Positions 17,335 to 27,409 are shown, counted from the stretch's first letter. The stretch: 64,000 bases of DNA from Ectothiorhodospira marina (GCF_900109495.1 NZ_FOAA01000003.1:62001-126000), one strand, 5' to 3'. Program-made: numbers and translations. The notes: generated by a model from the sequence alone, not told the origin.

Positions 17335-18345
17335 ATGCCGATCTTAGTCAATAGAAAACGTACCGTGCACTTGATTAACCCGATGGTCAACCCCCACGGG
17401 GGTGCGGAAAACCGGGTAAAGGAGCTTTATCACGTCCTCAAATCCCGAACAACCGTCAACATCTGGAGCCCCGCCGGAAGCAGTCCATCACCCCTGCTTA
17501 CAGCTCAACTTCCGATCAGGAGAATTCGCCCAAGGCGCTTGCAGTTTCCCTTTGGAGGCACAGTGGTTTTGGCGGCAGCTGGTCCTTGGTGGATCGGTAA
17601 TTGGATAAAATACTTCAGGCCAAGACGCGTCGTTTATATCTGCAACCTCCCCGACATTGAACAAATCCACAACCGCATACGCGAACTTGAATCCTACGGG
17701 CTCCAGGGCCGGATACACTTTGCGTATGCGGCGGAGTGGATTCGTAGCGCCGTCGGCCGGCCCGGTCCGGTCCTGATCTCTCCCATTGATATTGAAAGAT
17801 TTCGGCCACTCTCACTGGAAGCGCAGATTCGGAGCAGGCCGTTTACCATTGGACGATTGAGTCGCGATATTCCATACAAGCACCACCCTGACGATTCGCA
17901 ATTATATCAACGTCTCGCTCAACAAGGGTTCAAGGTGCGAGTGATGGGCGGCGACAGCCTCCGAACGGCGCCACACCCCAATATTGAGATTCTTCCGGAA
18001 GGTGCTATGGCAGCGGATGACTTTCTGCGTTCGCTCGATGTGTTTTTCTACCGCACGAACACCGCACAGTGGGTCGAGCCCCATGGTCGGGTTGTCACCG
18101 AGGCACTCGCCACAGGGCTTCCGGTGATCTGTGGCGACCTGGGTGGGTTTATTGAATGGGTGAGACCCGGCAAGAACGGTTATATTATCTCTGATAACCA
18201 GGAGGCAGAATCCCGAATGTTGGAGCTACGTTCCGACCCCAAACTTTACGTTAACCTATCAATTGGGGCCCGAGATACTGCGGAGTCGGCGTTCTCTCGT
18301 GAGGCAATTGACCGGCTTGCGAAACATATCATCGGCGATGACTAA
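17335..18345 (+). CDS. GT4-type glycosyltransferase
   Basis: 336 residues from ATG 17335; TTG 17299 is an alternative, and neither has a clear ribosome site. N-terminal HLINPMVNPHGGAENRVKEL and C-terminal EPHGRVVTEALATGLPVICG (EX7E motif) are typical of GT-B retaining glycosyltransferases, though the linker TIGRLSRDIPYKHHPDD is less standard. It is part of a loosely spaced glycosyltransferase series; no operon overlap with neighbours. Confidence 0.75.
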   Translation: MPILVNRKRTVHLINPMVNPHGGAENRVKELYHVLKSRTTVNIWSPAGSSPSPLLTAQLPIRRIRPRRLQFPFGGTVVLAAAGPWWIGNWIKYFRPRRVVYICNLPDIEQIHNRIRELESYGLQGRIHFAYAAEWIRSAVGRPGPVLISPIDIERFRPLSLEAQIRSRPFTIGRLSRDIPYKHHPDDSQLYQRLAQQGFKVRVMGGDSLRTAPHPNIEILPEGAMAADDFLRSLDVFFYRTNTAQWVEPHGRVVTEALATGLPVICGDLGGFIEWVRPGKNGYIISDNQEAESRMLELRSDPKLYVNLSIGARDTAESAFSREAIDRLAKHIIGDD

Positions 18346-18461
18346 CCCGTTTGCGTGGTTTTAAGTGGCTGGCATCCGGCGGCGCAGCAACGTTAAAAAG
18401 ACACCATCTTGCCGGCGCATATCCACTCCGCCCCCCCTATCCAATCGGAACGTTCATATAA

Positions 18462-18929
18462 ATGACAATGTCGCTAAATCTTTTTACTAGCGAACCAACC
18501 AATTCGAGTGCTTCACTAATCGAAAATTTTAGGCCAAATAGCGAGGTCGCTGAGAAACTCTTTATCCCAGCATTTAGCTTTAAGAGCATTTCGAATCTAA
18601 TAAGTTTCGACGACATAGGCATCATAAAAATAGACGTGGAAGGCGCAGAGCTAGAGGTCATAAAAAGCTTATTGGAGCCAATTAAATTATACAGACCCAT
18701 AATTGTACTGGAAATCTTACCCGTGTATAACGAGGCAAATAATTTCCGACTTGACCGGCAAAAAGAAATAGAGCAAATATTTAGAAGGATTAACTATGTA
18801 ATTCACAGGATCGCCAAGAATGGCGATAAGTTTTCGTCGTTGTCAAAGATAGATGCTATCGGCATCCACTCTAATCTCACCCAATGTGACTACGTAGTTG
18901 CTCCAGAAGAGATAGTGTTAAGCAACTGA
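18462..18929 (+). pseudogene. C-terminal fragment of a FkbM-family methyltransferase
   Basis: 155 codons that begin in the middle of the family: only the second half is present, with GIIKIDVEGAELEVIKSLLE and the following PIIVLEILPVYN. The SAM-binding N-terminus (xDxGANxG) is missing and only 116 bases separate it from the previous gene; the frame has a stop right before the first ATG. It is markedly AT-rich. Most likely a remnant; a functional SAM-dependent enzyme is not expected. Confidence 0.7.
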
Positions 18930-18993
18930 AGTTCCCGCCCCTCCTTCACGCTGCGAGCTCATTTTAGCGTTTACCCCGTACCATATTGGCGGT

Positions 18994-20007
18994 ATGCTGT
19001 CACCTATGGATAACTTAGCTAAACCTTTCTTTTCAGTGGTCATCCCGACTCGTAACCGCCCAAAGCTTTTTGCCCTGGCGTTGCGTTCCGTACTAGAGCA
19101 ATCGTTTCGTGAGATCGAGATCATTGTGGTCATGGACGGCTCAGATCCGCAGCACGACCCTGAATACGCAGTCGTTTTGGCAGAGGCGCCCAATGCTTGC
19201 ACGCACAGGCAACCCCATCGGCCCAACGGGCATGGGCAGAGCTACTCAATGAATACCGGGGCGTACATCGCCCAAGGCGATTACGTTGCATTCCTGGATG
19301 ACGATGACTACTGGACCGATCCACAGCATCTAGCGCGCGCACATACGGCCATTCAAGCGTCTCAGCAAGAAGTGGATGCCTACTATTCGGATCAACGGGC
19401 GTATTTCGCTGACGGGTCGGAAACTGCGCGCACTGTATGGATAGAGGATCTTGCCAGCCAGGTGGTAACCCAAGGCCAGGCATATGGAGATGCCTACCGA
19501 GTCTCACCGGAATTTCTCCTGAGCAGCAAAGGGTTTGCCCACTTGAATTGTTCTATCATCCGACGCGAGCTCTACTTACAATTATCCGGCATGGATGAAA
19601 ATATCCGGTATGAATGTGATCGCGATTTCTTCCTGCGTACGCTTGATGCCGCAGAGAACTTTCTCTATTGCCCGCTATTCACTTCACGACACCATATTCC
19701 CGAAAAGGGCCGCCGTGACAATATGTCCACACTCGTTTCGGACTATCAGAAAGCACTTTACCAGATCGCCGTGTACGAGAAGAATCAGCTGTTGTCTCGG
19801 CGGCCAGCGATACGTAATGCATGCCGGGTGGGCTTGAGTTACGTTTACAAGAACTTGGCCGAGCAGCTAGCGAGAGAGCGACGTTTAGACGATGCCCTGC
19901 GGTATGCACAGAAAGCGCTGGCACTGGATGGTGGCTGGAAATGGAGAGCGCGAACGCTTCTGCTGTGGGCAGACCATCGGTTCCGGAGGCCAAGGCACTC
20001 AGCATGA
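18994..20007 (+). CDS. GT2-family glycosyltransferase with C-terminal helical extension
   Basis: 337 residues. ATG 18994 was used; ATG 19006 is equally possible. GT-A landmarks are FFSVVIPTRNRPKLFALALR, EIIVVMDGSD, and the DxD region YVAFLDDDDYWTDP, then CDRDFFLRTLDAAE. The last 80 residues contain a TPR-like helix pair (ALRYAQKALALDGGWKWRAR). Its stop overlaps the next gene's start (ATGA), so the two are coupled. Confidence 0.82.
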   Translation: MLSPMDNLAKPFFSVVIPTRNRPKLFALALRSVLEQSFREIEIIVVMDGSDPQHDPEYAVVLAEAPNACTHRQPHRPNGHGQSYSMNTGAYIAQGDYVAFLDDDDYWTDPQHLARAHTAIQASQQEVDAYYSDQRAYFADGSETARTVWIEDLASQVVTQGQAYGDAYRVSPEFLLSSKGFAHLNCSIIRRELYLQLSGMDENIRYECDRDFFLRTLDAAENFLYCPLFTSRHHIPEKGRRDNMSTLVSDYQKALYQIAVYEKNQLLSRRPAIRNACRVGLSYVYKNLAEQLARERRLDDALRYAQKALALDGGWKWRARTLLLWADHRFRRPRHSA

Positions 20008-20774
20008 GCATCAGAACACCGATTCATTACTGGGCCGCAGCCAGGCCTTACGGACGTATTTTTCTACTAAGCCATATGCGGGCGTATACCAGCTTGTTTG
20101 CTCACATCCTGGGCAGTCATCCCGAGATCGACGGTTATTATGAACTCCATATTGGATATTATAGCTGGCGCAGTTTATTACGTCAGAAGCTGGTGTATTT
20201 TGTGCGAGATAACCACAACCCTAAGCGGGGCGCACGGTTCTTATTCGACAAGGTCTTGCACAATGATCACAGGCTCAGTGATACCATACTCACGCGCAAG
20301 GGCTTCAGCTTTATTCTAGCGCTGAGACCACCGCATGAAACAATCCCCAGCATCAATGAACTGTACGCCCGAGTGGACCCACAGAACCCACTTGCCACTG
20401 AACTCGGCGCTTTTTGTTATTACCTTGACAGGCTAGAGACTTTATGCGACATCTCCCAGTCACTCAGCGGGCGTTACCTTTACCTGGATGCCGAATGCCT
20501 TCGGTCTCGGACTGCCGAGACACTTCCTTTGCTTGCGGACCATATTGGCGTTAAACAACCGCTGAGTGAAGAGTACGAGGTCAAGCCATTGACAGGCCTC
20601 GCCAAACGGGGCGACTCGTCCTCCAATATTCACACCGGACACATCTCGCGCAAGGCTACCCTCCACTCACCGGTAACTGATGCAGCGCGTTTGGCCGAGG
20701 CGCGCGAAGCCTACCAGGCGGCTCGTGAGATGCTCATTCAGAACAGCCGCCAGCATCTCGTGATGCCTGACTGA
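20004..20774 (+). CDS. Sulfotransferase-like protein
   Basis: 256 residues from ATG 20004, coupled to the preceding GT2 gene; an upstream in-frame extension lies within that gene. RIFLLSHMRAYTSLFAHILG followed by SHPEIDGYYELH resembles the 5'-phosphosulfate loop of P-loop sulfotransferases, but the usual GxxRSG is replaced by SHMRAY. The 3'-phosphate motif is less clear. It would be the second sulfotransferase-type gene in this window. Family call is moderate, activity unproven. Confidence 0.6.
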   Translation: MSIRTPIHYWAAARPYGRIFLLSHMRAYTSLFAHILGSHPEIDGYYELHIGYYSWRSLLRQKLVYFVRDNHNPKRGARFLFDKVLHNDHRLSDTILTRKGFSFILALRPPHETIPSINELYARVDPQNPLATELGAFCYYLDRLETLCDISQSLSGRYLYLDAECLRSRTAETLPLLADHIGVKQPLSEEYEVKPLTGLAKRGDSSSNIHTGHISRKATLHSPVTDAARLAEAREAYQAAREMLIQNSRQHLVMPD

Positions 20775-20798
20775 ACGCGGGGGACCAGCGGCCACTCT

Positions 20799-21674
20799 TC
20801 AGTCCATATAAAAACGCTTGGCGATCGGCCTATCCTCAGAGAACACCTCGAATAATTCGCGGTCTACCTCGTCGAATTCTTTACTCCAGAATCCCGACAA
20901 ATGGTAATGCGTAAACTCCCCGAAGTAGATATTGCCCTGATGCAGATAGAGATCGATCCGCACGAGATCAAACGCTGCACCAAGGGCCTCTGCTACCGTT
21001 ATAGCATCTTCCAAACGATCTGGCCGCGGCACTTGCTGAGGATACTGTAGGCCAGCACCAAAACTTATATTAAGCCGCTTCCAGTTCTCATTGAAAAACG
21101 CCTGACTATGTTTTGTGTAGCGATCAAAATCTAGCTGAATTAATCGCGCCTTGCCAGAAAAAACAAATATCTTATAGTCAACCGCAAGCGCACCGTCATG
21201 CACTAATAACTCTTCAACGATAAATTTTGGGGTCAAATACTTGTAACCCCAGTCACGAGAAACCCAGTAATAATTTGCCTGGCCCCAAGCCGCCAATGTC
21301 TGTACTAAATTTTCGGGAAGGCCGTGCTTATCCCTTACAATCACGTTATATCCGGACCCGTGGGTACCTTTCAATGCAAAGGCATCAGGGAATCGGTCAA
21401 ACGGAATCTCCTCTGCAGACCTGAAAATACCATGGCATGGAATCAAATACTGCTCGCCAACAACTGCTTTAACATATTGGCGCGCGTACTCTTTATCGGA
21501 TGTAAAGGCAACAAGTATATCCTTGGCATTTAGCTTCTTATGCTGAATTAGCTCACTAAGTCGTCCAGGAAACATGAGGCTTGGCATTCGCCTAAAGCTA
21601 TAGATATAGCGGAGTACTACATATATATAGGCCGGCAACGCGCGAATCATAAGGCTCTTTAGGCCAGACGACAT
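20799..21674 (-). CDS. TupA-like ATP-grasp protein
   Basis: 291 residues with a good AGGAG-type site before the ATG. The ATP-grasp signatures are FALKGTHGSGYNVIVRDK (about 95-112), VDYKIFVFSGKARLIQ (about 183), VRIDLYLHQGNIYFGEFT with the metal-binding acidic residues, and a final SGFWSKEFDE. TupA-type proteins occur in teichuronopeptide and polysaccharide clusters, where an amide bond between sugar acid and amino acid is suspected. Convergent with the previous gene, it starts the leftward block. The substrate is unknown. Confidence 0.75.
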   Translation of the reverse strand: MSSGLKSLMIRALPAYIYVVLRYIYSFRRMPSLMFPGRLSELIQHKKLNAKDILVAFTSDKEYARQYVKAVVGEQYLIPCHGIFRSAEEIPFDRFPDAFALKGTHGSGYNVIVRDKHGLPENLVQTLAAWGQANYYWVSRDWGYKYLTPKFIVEELLVHDGALAVDYKIFVFSGKARLIQLDFDRYTKHSQAFFNENWKRLNISFGAGLQYPQQVPRPDRLEDAITVAEALGAAFDLVRIDLYLHQGNIYFGEFTHYHLSGFWSKEFDEVDRELFEVFSEDRPIAKRFYMD

Positions 21675-21837
21675 AATGATATACCACTCCTAATTTCGTT
21701 CTGCGATTTTACAATGCGAACCACGGTGCCCCATCGACGATCATGCGGCTGTAGATATCGATGATCATGTACACTGGCCTTGGGCAGATAGGTCACGCCC
21801 CACGACCGGGTTTGCAGTGATCCGTCGGCCGAATATC

Positions 21838-22724
21838 TTAGCGGTGGACCGGTGCCATTCCAAGCGCTTCGAGGACTTGTGTATCATCTGTATAAATCGC
21901 GAGATAATTAGGCCCCTTGAAGTCTTCATCATCAAAACCATATGATTTGAATTGAACTCGATCTGGAAACAGACGGGCAACCCGATACCCTTGCTGCTCA
22001 AAGAACTCGTAGAAATCACGTAGCAGAAATTTACTTAAAATTGCGCCTTGGTTGTATTCGAACTGAATCAGGCGGATGGCTTTTTCCTCTAGCATGCCCT
22101 CAAACCCATCGAGGACCATTTTTTCCGCTCCTTCCACATCGATCTTGAGCAGGTCGATGCGATCGATGCCGTGCCGTTTACAATAGGCATCACCTGTAGT
22201 AATCGGGCAATCTCTTTGCTTTGCTTTAGCTGACTGGAAATTTAATGCGCTTGAAAGGACGCTTTGATCAGGTTCGTACCAAATGGGCAGGCTACCTTCT
22301 TCTGGGCCAAGCCCTGCGTCATTGATAACCACCCTATCCATCATCTCCTTCAGGTTGCTAACGAGTACTTCGCGTGTGTCTGGCACTACTTCAAATGCAT
22401 GGATCTGAGCGTGAGCGTGATGGGTGTAGGCGATGCGTGACCAGTTGCCCACATTGGCACCCACATCGAAGATCGTTTGAAACTGCAGCGGTGCCAGGAT
22501 TTCGAGGAGCCAAGCCTCTCCATTGATGCGGATCTTGTTCTCGATGCCGTGGTACTCGCGATCAAATGACCGACAAAAAACCGAAAGATGATCGATGTGC
22601 TTGTTATTTTTTTGTGCGACAGTAACCGGGCGACATCCCTGATTTCTTCTTTTTTCAACCAACCCAGCGTTCGCGCAAGCGTGAGCGCTGCGAAGTAGGT
22701 CATGTTCTTGTATGGGTGAGGCAT
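21838..22724 (-). CDS. FkbM-family methyltransferase with apparent frameshift at an A7 tract
   Basis: The SAM-binding part is clear: TIFDVGANVGNWSRIA, HAFEVVPDT and IDLLKIDVEGAEKMVLDG. The frame holding these motifs has only a weak TTG start at 22662 with a poor-looking N-terminus. The other frame begins at ATG 22724 behind AAAGGA and reads MPHPYKNMTYFAALTLARTL, a credible helix, until it meets a run of seven As (22607-22613, read on the - strand). Adding one A there joins the two frames. So the gene is either frameshifted or expressed by slippage. It methylates a hydroxyl, presumably on a glycan; it lies 64 bases downstream of the PLP gene. Confidence 0.68.
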
Positions 22725-22788
22725 ATTGTGATCCTTTAGGGATTCAAGTCGACTTGCGGCGGACTTGCATGATCTGCTTATCCATCCT

Positions 22789-25700
22789 TCAACATAATCG
22801 ATATTCAAGACACAGACCGATCTTGCGCAGAATCATCTCAACCTGTTTCAACTCACCAGCAACCGATTGCAGATAGCCCTGGGGATGCCCTTGCCAGTGT
22901 TCTGCCACGGCCCGTGCACCCATACTGATCCTGAGAGCGGCCGTATTGCGCCCGGCTATCTTGACGGGTTGGCCGATGTGGCAGGCCTGGGCAGCAATGG
23001 CATGTGCCTCGGGGCCCATCTTGTGGGGCATTTGATCCGAAAGCATCATGGTGAGGTCGCGGTTGAGCAACTCATACAGACACTTGACCCTCGATTCCGC
23101 CAGATATCCGGCTTCATCCCTGATCAGGAAGGGGATGATGGTTCGCCGCGATGACAGCTCCCGCCCCAGCCACTGGGTGCGTTCAAAATAGGACTCTCCC
23201 TCAAGGAACAGCAGTTCGAGGAAGGGGTGCCGACCCACCGCCTCGATCACGCCGGCACATAGGGAATCCAGTGCCTGGCAACGGTATTCCACAGGCACGG
23301 AATAGTAGCGCTGCATCTCGGCAAGCGCCGCCCTCCAGCGCAGGTATGCGCCTGAATTGAAGGGCCGATTCGTGGCTTCGGCCAGTTTTCCATGCCAGCT
23401 GCCCAGGTCGGCTCCAGGCAGATAGTCGGCCACGCCCGCCGGGAGATCGCGGCCGTCTTCACGCAGGCGCTGGTCGAACGCGCGTGGGAAGATGGCTGCG
23501 CCGCTGAACGGGGGGCCGGTAAAGAATTTTGACCCGGTGACCAGCACGATGAATCCTTTGGCCAGGTGTTGCCTGAGGTCTTCCTGGTCGATTCGAAGTT
23601 GGCAGGCGTCCACGATGACCGTCATGTGCGCCCCAAAACGATCGTGGAGCCGTTCCAGCGCGTGACGGGAAGGTGACCAGCACCCTAATTTGGAATAGTC
23701 CATGGCATGCAAGACAACATGCTGGCCGTCTTGAATCAGCTTGGCTACTTTCTGTTCGATGGCGCCGTCCACTTCGTCGATACCACGAAGCCGCCCGGTC
23801 GCATCGTGCAGGGGTTCGCCGTGAAAACCGATGTAGGGCATCCCCCGGAGTGGCTCCCCTTTGGGCACCTTGGCGCCTAGGGCGGTTGTGGCATCAAAAT
23901 GGCGCCCGGTGACGGAAAATGGCGTGCCGCTGCCGGTCTCATCGGCGGCGCAGACCAGGCTGATGAGGGGGCGGTCCACGATTGTGGCCAGGGCGGCCAT
24001 CACATGGAGCTGGGAGTCCGTTCCGGATGGAGACAGCCGGATTTCAGGCGCCAGGTCGTGAATACCCAGAATTCGGGCGATGTCCCCACACAAGCCTTGC
24101 GCGTGTTCACGGGCCACATCCAGGAACGCATCCGCCTCCCATGCCGCGTGGAGGAGCTTTTGTCTGTCGATATCCGCATGCTCATAGGCATGGCCAGACA
24201 CCGAAGTGGCCGTGGATGAGGCAAAGGTGTAGGCATGTTCGCGAAGGAACGGCGCACAGCCATAGCGATTCAAGCCGGTGGCCGGGTCCACCAGTAACCG
24301 TGCATCCCCTCCATGCATCAGGTGCCAATGGGTGGGGCGGAGCAGATCCGTCAAGGATGGCTGGGACAGGTGGCTTGCCAAGGTGATCACATCATCCACC
24401 ATCCGATCCAGGTCTTCCATGCGGGTGCGATGATTGACAATGGCGATGCGGATGGCCAGTGAGCCGTTGATACGGGTGGTGGAGGGGGCCGCGCGCCCCG
24501 TGAACTGCAGATGAGACACAAGGGCGCGGTTGAATGCGTCCCTCAGTTCTTCATCGGGATGGAGATAGCGAAAACAGACGATATTGGTTCGTACCGGCGC
24601 CAGGAGTTCGAGATCGGGGTTGTCCTCGATACGGCGGGCAAGTCCCGCCGCGAAGTCGCAATGACGGTCTGCCATTGCACCGATCCGCTCGCCACCTAAT
24701 GCCCTGAGCGTGAACCACACCTTGATGGCCAGGCTGGATCGGGAAAGTTCAGGCCCAAAATCACAAAACCAGGGTTGCCCACCGGCCAGACCGATGGACT
24801 CAGTGGCAAGATAATCCTTCCGGCTGCCGAAGGTATGCATATGGGCCTGCGCGTCCCGCACCAGCAGGCCCCCTACGGAATAGGGCACTTGAAACCATTT
24901 GTGAAAATCAAAGGCGATGGAGTCGGCCTGCCCTACCTGGTCAAAGCAGTGGCGATACTTCTTCCCCAGGGCCAGTGCACCCGCGAACGCGGCGTCCACA
25001 TGCACCCAGAGCCCTTCTTGCTGGCAGAGATCGAGCACGGCCGGCACATCGTCGATCGCGCCGGTGTTGACGGTGCCGATGGTGGTGATCACAACAAAGG
25101 GCACGTGCCCCTGCTCGCGATCCTCTGCAATGCGGGCGGCAAGTGATGGCACGTGGATCCCATGGCTCTCATCCACGGACACCACGCGCAGCGCGTCTTC
25201 TCCCAGCCCCAACAACTGAAACGCCTTGGCCACGGAGTGATGGCACTCCTGGGAGCAGTATCCCGTCAGGGCATGGGGGAAGGCCTTGAGGCCCTGAGTT
25301 TTAGCCACATGGGGCTGGCAGGCGCGCTCTCGCGCCACGGCCAGGGCGATAAGCGTGGCCATGGAGGTCCCGGAGGTGAGCAGGCCGGAGCTATCCGCGG
25401 GATACCCGAACAGTTCCCGGCACCAACGCAACACCTGGCGTTCGATATGAATGGCCACATGATCCCGCCCACCGGCATTGCTGTTCATGAAGGCCGCGCA
25501 CATCTCCCCGATGGCGCCATATACATTGCCACCTCCGTGCACCCAGCCAAAAAACGAGGGGTGGGTGTTGCCATTACCATAGGGAAGGCAGAGTTTGGAA
25601 AACTCCTGGTACAGGGTTTCCAGGGAGACGGGGGTCTTGGGCAGGTCCCTGGCCAGGAGATGCAGGGTCTGTTCGGGGATGGGACGCCAGACAGGCTGTC

Positions 25701-25827
25701 CACGGATGCCTTCGAGATGGGTTACCCCAAGATCCACGAACCGTCGCCAGTGTTCACGCAACGTGTCCCAGTCTTGAGGGTCCAGATCATCTCCCGCCGA
25801 GGATCGGGGGGTATCAGAATCGCTCAT
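22789..25827 (-). CDS. Tandem PLP enzyme: group II decarboxylase domain fused to a second fold-type I PLP domain
   Basis: 1012 residues, about twice the normal length of either family. Residues 1-485 match aromatic-amino-acid/glutamate decarboxylases: TSGTSMATL, SQECHHSVAKAFQLLGLG, HVDAAFAGAL and the PLP lysine in FDFHKWFQVP (Lys310). Residues 500-1012 form a second PLP-type domain: LSPSGTDSQLHV, VIVDACQLRID (Asp740) and VTGSKFFTGPPFSGA with Lys767 as the likely Schiff-base residue. Both lysines and both aspartates are present, so both sites may be active. It lies between a Wzx flippase and a FkbM gene, all on the - strand. It might make an amine or amino-acid decoration for a polysaccharide; no specific reaction can be assigned. 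Confidence 0.78.
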   Translation of the reverse strand: MSDSDTPRSSAGDDLDPQDWDTLREHWRRFVDLGVTHLEGIRGQPVWRPIPEQTLHLLARDLPKTPVSLETLYQEFSKLCLPYGNGNTHPSFFGWVHGGGNVYGAIGEMCAAFMNSNAGGRDHVAIHIERQVLRWCRELFGYPADSSGLLTSGTSMATLIALAVARERACQPHVAKTQGLKAFPHALTGYCSQECHHSVAKAFQLLGLGEDALRVVSVDESHGIHVPSLAARIAEDREQGHVPFVVITTIGTVNTGAIDDVPAVLDLCQQEGLWVHVDAAFAGALALGKKYRHCFDQVGQADSIAFDFHKWFQVPYSVGGLLVRDAQAHMHTFGSRKDYLATESIGLAGGQPWFCDFGPELSRSSLAIKVWFTLRALGGERIGAMADRHCDFAAGLARRIEDNPDLELLAPVRTNIVCFRYLHPDEELRDAFNRALVSHLQFTGRAAPSTTRINGSLAIRIAIVNHRTRMEDLDRMVDDVITLASHLSQPSLTDLLRPTHWHLMHGGDARLLVDPATGLNRYGCAPFLREHAYTFASSTATSVSGHAYEHADIDRQKLLHAAWEADAFLDVAREHAQGLCGDIARILGIHDLAPEIRLSPSGTDSQLHVMAALATIVDRPLISLVCAADETGSGTPFSVTGRHFDATTALGAKVPKGEPLRGMPYIGFHGEPLHDATGRLRGIDEVDGAIEQKVAKLIQDGQHVVLHAMDYSKLGCWSPSRHALERLHDRFGAHMTVIVDACQLRIDQEDLRQHLAKGFIVLVTGSKFFTGPPFSGAAIFPRAFDQRLREDGRDLPAGVADYLPGADLGSWHGKLAEATNRPFNSGAYLRWRAALAEMQRYYSVPVEYRCQALDSLCAGVIEAVGRHPFLELLFLEGESYFERTQWLGRELSSRRTIIPFLIRDEAGYLAESRVKCLYELLNRDLTMMLSDQMPHKMGPEAHAIAAQACHIGQPVKIAGRNTAALRISMGARAVAEHWQGHPQGYLQSVAGELKQVEMILRKIGLCLEYRLC

Positions 25828-25921
25828 TCAAAACCCACTCTCTGGAAACATTGTGGACTTGGGCTCATGGATAGGCGTGGTGTGCATTGTTACACGCACC
25901 ACGAATCCGGGCAATGACGAC

Positions 25922-27409
25922 TCACTTTACAATGCGAAAACTTCTCCCAAGGTATTGAAGCCCCAGCGTTTCGATGCCATTGGGTCGTCCGCTTGCCAAC
26001 CATCCCAGGAACAGCGCAAGGACATAGATGCCGGCCCCCAGCACGACATCCTGTGTCAGGCTCAGCAAGACCCACTGGGTATCAATCCCCGGGAACAACC
26101 ACAACCCTAACGCCATCACCCCGGCCGCAAACCAGGGGCGCCAGATGGCCTGAATGAAACGTGCCACCCCAAGCTGCAGCGTCACCCTCAGGAGGATCAG
26201 CAAAGGCACGACCATGCAGGCCGTTGCCACGACGTTACCCCAGGCGATACCCGGCAAACCCCAGATGATCCCGCCGATCACGCAGGCCAGCATGGTCAGA
26301 CCACCTTGCCCCAACCAGAACAGGGCCGCCGTGCGCGGCAGGCCGAGCACGTTGAGCGTGTCCGAGACGTGGGTCAGCAAGGTCCGTAAGGCAGCATACA
26401 AAGCCAGAATCTGGAGGAGTGGAATCACCTCGCTCCATCCCGGACCCAACAACACCGGCACAGCATCCTCGGCCACCAAGGCCATCCCGATGCAAAGGGG
26501 AAGGATAAGTGTTGCGGTAGCACCCACCGTCTGCAGGTAAGCCCCCCTGACGCGCGCAATATCGTTATTGATCCTGGACATCACCGGGTACAAGGCGCGA
26601 CCAATGGGCTCTGACAACTCATGAGCCGGCAGGGTGGCCAGTTCGTGCCCCAGGGAGTACATGCCCGTGCCGCGGGCGTCCGACACCCCCCCCGCGATCA
26701 GGATATCGCCCTTGTATTCGAAAAAACGGCCCACGTTGCCGGCAATGAGCCATTTGGAAAAACGCCAGAGCTCAGGGATATGGGAAAGATTCAGCCTGGG
26801 GCGAAAAGGGTGCACGTAATAGCTCAATACCGTGGCCGCCAGACGACTGATTGTCATGCCCAGGACCAGGGCCCAGTAGGACCTCAGGGCAAAGGCGGCA
26901 GATATGGTGCAAACAAAGGCAATCAGCTTGACCATCACCATGAAACGAAAGTCCCGTTCAAACTGCAGATGGCGCCGAAAATCGATAATGCCCACATTCT
27001 CGAGGCCGCTGAGCAGGACGTAGAGGGTCAATACCCACATGAGGGTCTGCACCGCCGGTTCGTCGTAGTACCACGCGGCAAGGGGCGCCACCAAGACCAG
27101 CAGCAAGGCCGTCACCACGGCTTGTATCAATTGGAGGGTGAATGCTGCGTCATAATGGGCGCGGCTTGGCTGACTCATCCTGATCAGCACCATTTCCACC
27201 CCGAAATCCAGGAACACCCCGATAAACGCCAGGAGGACCATGACCATGGCCACCATGCCGAAGTCCTCCGGCGCCAGTAACCGTGCCAGGATGAGGGTGC
27301 TGATCAGCCCGATGCCGCGCATGGCCCAGCGCATGCCCACGGTCCAAAGCGTGCCGATCACCATGTGCCGGCGGTAACCGGATGAATCGACGGGCGGCTC
27401 GGACGTCAC
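25922..27409 (-). CDS. Wzx-type polysaccharide flippase (MOP superfamily)
   Basis: 495 residues from GTG 27409, very hydrophobic with about 12-14 membrane segments. The N-terminal GTLWTVGMRWAMRGIGLIST and ARLLAPEDFGMVAMVMVL match the polysaccharide-transport branch of the MOP family. It should flip undecaprenyl-linked oligosaccharide units to the periplasm. It is divergent from the acyl carrier protein gene with 40 bases between, and upstream of the PLP gene on the same strand. A second flippase (ABC type) lies at 0.4 kb, suggesting two separate glycans. Confidence 0.87.
   Translation of the reverse strand: MTSEPPVDSSGYRRHMVIGTLWTVGMRWAMRGIGLISTLILARLLAPEDFGMVAMVMVLLAFIGVFLDFGVEMVLIRMSQPSRAHYDAAFTLQLIQAVVTALLLVLVAPLAAWYYDEPAVQTLMWVLTLYVLLSGLENVGIIDFRRHLQFERDFRFMVMVKLIAFVCTISAAFALRSYWALVLGMTISRLAATVLSYYVHPFRPRLNLSHIPELWRFSKWLIAGNVGRFFEYKGDILIAGGVSDARGTGMYSLGHELATLPAHELSEPIGRALYPVMSRINNDIARVRGAYLQTVGATATLILPLCIGMALVAEDAVPVLLGPGWSEVIPLLQILALYAALRTLLTHVSDTLNVLGLPRTAALFWLGQGGLTMLACVIGGIIWGLPGIAWGNVVATACMVVPLLILLRVTLQLGVARFIQAIWRPWFAAGVMALGLWLFPGIDTQWVLLSLTQDVVLGAGIYVLALFLGWLASGRPNGIETLGLQYLGRSFRIVK

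Noticed and set aside
25828-25921. Possible small gene between the PLP gene and the flippase
   Set aside because: Only 94 bases with no start-site signal or conserved peptide.
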